Of a stretch of 64,000 nucleotides of DNA, positions 58,563 to 64,000 are shown in pieces. Made by a program: the position numbers and the translations under genes. Position 1 is the first letter of the stretch, and every line of letters starts with the position of its first letter. The stretch is from assembly GCA_026182355.1 (NCBI GenBank), contig JAPFBL010000068.1, forward strand, positions 11,197,001 through 11,261,000. The letters run 5' to 3'. Below the pieces are notes generated by a model. It worked only from the letters and a program-made list of their open reading frames with translations. It was not told where the DNA came from and ran no database searches. This stretch comes from Hermatobates lingyangjiaoensis. Its lineage: Eukaryota > Arthropoda > Insecta > Hemiptera > Hermatobatidae.

Positions 58563-60104
58563 TTAGTAGTGTGGTCTTAAAGCCACAGAAGTGGAGTCGT
58601 GAGCTCCTAATCCAAGGCGGCAGGCATGCTTAAATATTTCATTTATCGTGGAGGTAAGCGGCATTGGAAGGCCAACTTGTTCTCCAAGGGCCAAGGCCAT
58701 CTTAAGATCTTTTTGATGATGACGCAGAGGTTGGGAAGTTGGAAAATCCAAATCTATTATCATTTTCATCTTATCTTTGAAAAGCCCACAGCAAATTGGA
58801 GACATTTCGAGCACTTGTGCAACTGTTTTCATTGGTAAATTTAATAGTCCAGCAAGTGATAATCCTTCAACTAAACCAGACAGTGAAATTCCATTTATAA
58901 TTTGAAACACAAGATTCATATTGGTTGCAGTGCCAGTGGGTCCAAGGTAATAGGGTGGATGTTCTGAACATGACCTAAAACAAGTTTGACAGTCATCAAA
59001 CAAAGTTTCGTCACCTGCACAGAGAAATATCAAGTTGCCCTGTTCAGCTTCTTCCATACTACCCAGCATTTGAGCCTCTAAATATCTTCCACCTTTCTGC
59101 ATTATTGATTCAGATATCTTTAAAGAGGTTTCAGAATCAATACTAGTCAACTCTACGTACCCCTTGCCATCTGTCATTTCACTTAGAACACCACAATTTC
59201 CAAAAACTAATTCTTTTGCTGCCTGAGGGTCAGAAACACATGAAAAAGTTATATCAGATCTCTGCACAACATCAGCAGGAGTCAAACCAATTTCTGCCCC
59301 TGCAGTCACAAATTGGTCGCACTTATCCGGTGTTCTATTCCAAATCATCACCTTGTGTCCAGAATTATAAATATTCTTTGCAACTCTTGACCCCATAATA
59401 CCCAACCCCAGGAAACCAATCAGGCTAGAAGAAGGGATAATATTTTTGTCCTTGAGAGATTGGGGAACATCCGATACATCAGTCACAGAAATCACAGGCT
59501 CTTTAAGGTTGGGTCTATTAATAAGCCTAATATGAGGATTCCTACGATCACTAAAATCATAATTTGTTCCAACTTTTAATGTACTTTCCCTACCAGCTGA
59601 AATCTTCTTATGCTTTCTCTTTTGAAATTCGTTTGTCGAAAAGTTAGTGGTAGGTGTCCGATTATTAATTTCCACCGAATTTAAACTTTTATTAACCTTC
59701 GATTTCTTAATAGAAGGAGTGTCACTCTCATCAGACATTTCAGAATCTTTTGATCTTTTTTCTCTTTTACTCTTTTTCTGAGCTGATAATTTCTCCTCTA
59801 ATATTTCCGAAGGTAATTTATCTTGACCTGATTCAATGTATGTTTCAATCGCTTTACACGCTTCGATGAAGGCCGCAGTCTTGTTAGATTTCGATAAGGG
59901 AATTTTGTACTTTTCATATGGTTGTAAAAATTTCTCTTCTAACCAACTGTAGTTGTTGGAACCGAAGAAATAAATGCAATGCGTGGAAGAACCGGCACGT
60001 CCGGACTTCTTCATGTCCAAAGGAGGTTCAGATATGATTCCCGGCCATGGGGGATACCCCTTCATTTTCCCCCATACTAAATCCGACATATTATATTCAC
60101 TCAT
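58563..60104 (-). CDS. GLYR1: GLYR1/NPAC (NDF)-like protein, intronless copy B
   Basis: A single 513-codon frame has the same architecture as copy A: PWWP domain (residues about 7-95, KMKGYPPWPGIISEPP, YFFGSNNYSWL), a charged linker (KKSKREKRSKD, RKHKK), then the dehydrogenase-like unit with GFLGLGIMGSR (about 230-240) and a helical C-terminus. The nucleotide-binding strand region matches copy A at about 20 of 33 positions, so the paralogues are old rather than a recent duplication. The active-site helix reads TATNMNLVFQ: Asn at the catalytic Lys position and Gln for the usual Asn, as in copy A, so again probably non-catalytic. The frame has no lesion and its domains are conserved, which argues for a working gene. 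A second Met at residue 6 is an alternative start. Role inferred from the family: H3K36me-linked nucleosome binding during transcription. Confidence 0.9.
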   Translation of the reverse strand: MSEYNMSDLVWGKMKGYPPWPGIISEPPLDMKKSGRAGSSTHCIYFFGSNNYSWLEEKFLQPYEKYKIPLSKSNKTAAFIEACKAIETYIESGQDKLPSEILEEKLSAQKKSKREKRSKDSEMSDESDTPSIKKSKVNKSLNSVEINNRTPTTNFSTNEFQKRKHKKISAGRESTLKVGTNYDFSDRRNPHIRLINRPNLKEPVISVTDVSDVPQSLKDKNIIPSSSLIGFLGLGIMGSRVAKNIYNSGHKVMIWNRTPDKCDQFVTAGAEIGLTPADVVQRSDITFSCVSDPQAAKELVFGNCGVLSEMTDGKGYVELTSIDSETSLKISESIMQKGGRYLEAQMLGSMEEAEQGNLIFLCAGDETLFDDCQTCFRSCSEHPPYYLGPTGTATNMNLVFQIINGISLSGLVEGLSLAGLLNLPMKTVAQVLEMSPICCGLFKDKMKMIIDLDFPTSQPLRHHQKDLKMALALGEQVGLPMPLTSTINEIFKHACRLGLGAHDSTSVALRPHY

Positions 60105-61060
60105 AATTGGTTAAGAAGTAACCACTGCTTCACAGGAAAGGGAAAATCAACCAAGATTAACTTTTCTTGTTTAACGAAAGCATTAATATTTCTCTGGGAA
60201 GCGTGAATATTAAATTTACCAAAGAAACTTAACACTATAAGTAACTTACAGTTTTCGTTTCATAAACAGCTATCTTCTGAATCGAACTAATGATGGGATG
60301 CAGAACTGTTTTAGGGCTGTAATTAGACATGTTCAGCAGAGAATATCATCATGTACCTAAAAATAAACAAGTCCAATATGATTACTCCACGTAAACAACA
60401 AATTCAACCAGAAGTAAAAGGAATACAAACTAACAAGCGCTAAGCGGTAAATGTAGCAGTGTTACCTCAACGGCACTAACATAACCCTAAACCAGTCTTA
60501 AGAAATATTTTCAAAACTTGTTGCTATTAATCAGGTTAGTTCGAATCTAAATGAAATTCACTAATTACAAAAAATGAATTTCCTAAAAATTTAAATATTT
60601 TTCTGTTCTTCCCAGATTGGATTAATTATTTTATGAAAATGCCAGAATTCAAGGTAACTGTTTCAATACTATTGAATTAGAAAACAATAGTATTAATAGA
60701 ATTGTAATACTACTAAGAAAAAACTTAAAACTATGATTATCATATTAGCAGTATTATACTATGATTATCATATTAATCATTATTGATACAAATAAAGTAC
60801 TTATGTCAATAAATATTTAAAATTTTAAAATATCCACAACTAGGTTCTGTATTCGACACTTACATACTGGAAGAATAGTACATTCAGAAATTCTCATATT
60901 CCATTATAATCGCAGTTATGCACGGATAAATCTTTTATTTTTTTCTTTAACATTAAAAAAAAATAACAACCTGTTTTTCTCTATCGTCTGAAATTCATCA
61001 CCTAATTTTATTGTCGTAATGCAATACCTATTTTTGATACCTACCTTTCCAGGCTTTCAC
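60105..61060. other. Upstream region of GLYR1-like copy B
   Basis: AT-rich, with no recognisable TATA or initiator. It contains a short local duplication (ATATTAGCAGTATTATACTATGATTATCATATTA, about 60735-60775, given here as its extent only in part) and no ORF of note. The promoter of copy B should lie in the first few hundred bases. Confidence 0.3.
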
Positions 61061-61069
61061 CTTTAGAGC

Positions 61070-61270
61070 TGATCTAAGGGCACCAAGTGTCGCTCTTTGA
61101 TAAGTGGCACCCATTTTAGTGATGGGCGATCTGTATAACATGTCATCGATTCTACATCGGTCATCATAAATTCACTTCACTCAAGAATTTTAAAGGCATT
61201 AGATCATTAATGATTATGTGACATCATACAAGCTCGGAACTTGTATGCGCGTTTTCCATATCCCACATGA
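61070..61270 (+). repeat. Interspersed repeat, copy 2
   Basis: Shares CACCCATTTTAGTGATGGG, GATTCTACATCGG, CACTCAAG and TTTTCCAT blocks with 6060-6330. Confidence 0.45.
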
Positions 61271-61279
61271 CAAATTTGG

Positions 61280-62690
61280 ACTCATAACTCATTATCAATT
61301 ATTGTAAAATATACGTGATAACAAAGGTTATTCATCTCATATATTTAAATTTAGCTACTAAGAGTAAAATTTTCATAATTACGGCTGATATAATGCCAAA
61401 TAAACACAAAAATGCTATTTTTTTAGATGGCTTGATGAAACCAATATTGGTTTAAAGTTAAACTGAATTACCTTTAGTAAAGTATATTTTTGTTCGCAAT
61501 AAATATTTTTTAAAATATTTGAAAGTAGCTTGAATTTTACCAACTTACAAAATATAATACTCCCGTTGTCCACCTCTTTTTATATACAGGAAGATTGGAC
61601 ATGGAGATCACAAGTTATGGTTAGTTACTTTTGTAAATGAATAAAAGTTCAGGGTTAGGTTTATACCCATTCTTCATTGGGTAATAAATATGTGTTGCGT
61701 GGTTCATTTAAAGAACTTTTGAAGTAACAGTATCTAATCATTACATCGCAATAGAGTTTAAACTGTGTAGCCTATCTTTATTTAAAGCCAAAAAGGTTTC
61801 TTTCGTAATCTTAAAAAAATCTGGAATTCCTTGACATTTATTCCAGCCTACCATTGTGGCTTCTCTCCAATTAAGAGGATTTGGTCGGAATTATTGAACA
61901 AGGACTGTTTTCCCTCTCAAAAACAGCGCCACTATTTTCAAATCTAGAGTGAACTTTCAATCAAATTTCTCACCTCTTCCATGAATGAGTAAAATATAAC
62001 ATTCAATTAAATCCTCTCTGAATGCAACTTCTTTGATGCTAAAAACAAAAACATATTCTCATTATTGAAACATTGCTTGAACGTGATATTCAAATAATTT
62101 CCCAAACACACGTAATACCTTTCATTAAAAGCTCTTCCTATAGTTTCCCTCAACAAGGCAAAGCAAATTTCCGCTCAATGATACAGATGTGTGAATGAGG
62201 GCAGAGCTGACAATAGTTCATAAAATGAAACCTCACTAAAAAAATCAAAACTGTTTTCTCCTAGGGGGTTCTTCTTTAATCTCAATCTACATTCCATTAG
62301 TAATCATATATTGGATGTTTGGATCTAATGTCGCCTTGCTACCTTTTCGATGGCAACTCCTTAACAAATAAAATTTGATTTTTATTATAAGTATGTAGTT
62401 TTTCCAACTAAGAATACTATACACTCTGTCTACAATGCTCTTCCATGACCCAAGTACCTTGAAACAAAGTATGGATCAATGTATGGACAATCCGAATAAT
62501 TGTGTAAGTGAATTTCCGAGTATAGTCAGCAACACATTACCAGCTACAGATTTAAACCCTTAAGATCGAAAATTTAACTAATGTATTTAATGTACTATTT
62601 ACACGTACATCCCTTCACTTGTATAGTGGTATATATTTGGTACAGAAATGCTAATTAATATGTGCAAACAAATATTTTTGGTCATTGGTT
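61280..62690. other. AT-rich spacer
   Basis: I see no gene, RNA or clear repeat. If the exon at 62782-62922 is real, this could be its intron. Confidence 0.4.
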
Positions 62691-62781
62691 AAGAAGCAAG
62701 ACAAAATGAGGTTTGTTTTTCCAGTTTTGGAGTTTGGGTTGCAATCAGGCGAGTTACGATATGGTGGTTGACTGAAAACAC

Positions 62782-62922
62782 TGCAAGAACATTCAATATC
62801 AGCGTTACCTGGATCGTGGAGGGTAATCCATTCATAACGAGCAAACTCACGATAGAGGCATCCTCCAAGTGAAATTCTGATGTACCTGGTTCTGCTTCAG
62901 ATCCTTGTGACATATTTACTAC
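62782..62922 (-). CDS. Possible first coding exon of a membrane protein
   Basis: On the minus strand, after an acceptor-like CCCTCAG, an ATG (62913-62911) opens MSQGSEAEPGTSEFHLEDAS followed by a hydrophobic segment GLPSTIQVTLILNVLA, then a weak donor GTGTTT. An acidic short N-terminus before a first membrane helix with a 'GLP.T' turn resembles the start of TMEM63/CSC1-like channels. I could not find the next exon of that family to the left, so the identity is a guess. The open frame continues to 62689 without further hydrophobic segments. Confidence 0.3.
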
Positions 62923-62925
62923 CTG

Positions 62926-64000
62926 AGGGATGATTTAGACAACAAAATTAATCTAACGTAGAAATGACAGAAGTCTCAGCCAAAAATAGTAGGACAAAAG
63001 TGGAAGCATAAAGAGTCAAGTAAAAATGCCGAGTTGGTTTTCTTAAACGTGGTCCGGTCCAGTATGCTAAACAATGTGTTATCGCACTACTGATCCATGA
63101 ACCTCGTGAATAATGGCAACATCTCACACCTAATATTATCTCTATCTCCTATATAAAAAAAAAATGACCAAGTACAATAGGATGTAAATAAAGTCTTCAA
63201 ACTCACTGCCCAGTTAATAATGGTAATACAAAAATATTATATTATAATAAGATCTTTCTGTCTCTTGGAAGTGATATCCAAATTAACAAAAAAAAAAAAA
63301 GATCAAATGTGAATCCATATTAATGTTAAAGAGAATTATTATAATAACTACAATTATACTCCTCCCCCCATTTTGATTTGTCATTCTTGGCACAATTAAC
63401 GATAGTTAGCCTAAAATCCTTAAGCTTAAAACCATCTCTTCATATTTCACAACCTATCCTATCAAAGGAATAAACTTACTTTATGCCTCTTTATAAAAGT
63501 TTGTATTTAAGACTAAATAAGCTATCCCAAAGGCAATGAAATTGTCACTAAATGTAAATAAACAAAATGAGGTTTATTAAAATACTAATTTATATTAATA
63601 TTGCTAAAACCTAAAGAAAAGTTTTCAATATGTGAAATGAAAAGCAAGGTATGTATAATCCATTTTATAAATAAACAAAATATAATTTATTAGACTAAAA
63701 TATACTCATTTTAAAATCATTTCGACTTCACAGTTTCTTGGAATGCTGTCTGCTTGAAAGTAAAATGACAATGTCAAGTATCCTATGGTATTTTATCTTC
63801 AAGTGGTTAGTGAGATTTTTTTTTGTTTAAATCTATATTATGAGATAAATATATTCTTTGGTTCTGTACTAACCTTACGTCATGCCATGTTGTATTTATT
63901 TCTAATCATGTTGAGTCAGCTGCTTTTCTCCATCACATATGACTAGAGTGAGTCAATGCTTCTCTTAATTTCTCCAATAGTATACATTCAACTTGGTCGT
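62926..64000. other. Right end of window
   Basis: AT-rich DNA with no recognisable coding exon, RNA gene or repeat. Confidence 0.4.

Noticed and set aside
1..64000. CRISPR array, operon or bacterial insertion sequence
   Set aside because: No regularly spaced short repeats with unique spacers and no bacterial gene organisation; all genes are spliced or animal-type.

Overview
The window is AT-rich, intron-rich animal DNA, most likely from an insect. The evidence is long introns with GT/AG borders, insect-like versions of animal housekeeping genes, and a dense mix of degraded transposons (hAT, pogo/Tigger, piggyBac, Penelope-like, non-LTR). The species cannot be named from the sequence alone.

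Layout: (1) 770-9474, plus strand: the last seven coding exons of the intraflagellar-transport gene IFT122; the rest of the gene lies to the left of the window. (2) 14008-15573, minus strand: an intronless gene for a GLYR1/NPAC (NDF)-type nucleosome-binding protein, with a PWWP domain joined to a beta-hydroxyacid-dehydrogenase-like domain. (3) 21397-45547, minus strand: 16 coding exons of FIG4, the SAC-domain phosphoinositide 5-phosphatase. All junction phases agree, the total is 2604 nt, and only a short N-terminal exon is missing. (4) 58563-60104, minus strand: a second, diverged, intronless GLYR1-like gene. (5) 62782-62922, minus strand: a possible first coding exon of an unidentified membrane protein.

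Introns and intergenic DNA hold recognisable mobile-element remnants. These include a 911-bp hAT deletion derivative with an 8-bp target duplication (11989-12899), a 517-bp hAT-type MITE only 37 bp from a FIG4 splice donor (31822-32338), a 984-bp pogo/Tigger derivative that keeps a transposase tail (23631-24614), a piggyBac transposase C-terminus (about 37905-38213), a Penelope-like element with a GIY-YIG domain (about 45920-46990), several RNase H or 3' fragments of non-LTR elements, tRNA-related SINE-like repeats, and an unclassified repeat family with about 850-bp periodicity (49.8-52 kb, with a relative at 17.85-19.2 kb).

The most notable observations are hammerhead-ribozyme-like motifs in two oppositely oriented copies of the Penelope-like tail, and two GLYR1-like proteins that both have Asn where catalytic family members carry the active-site Lys. 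The host genes do not form an obvious pathway: IFT122 is ciliary, FIG4 acts in endolysosomal PI(3,5)P2 turnover, and the GLYR1-like proteins are chromatin factors.
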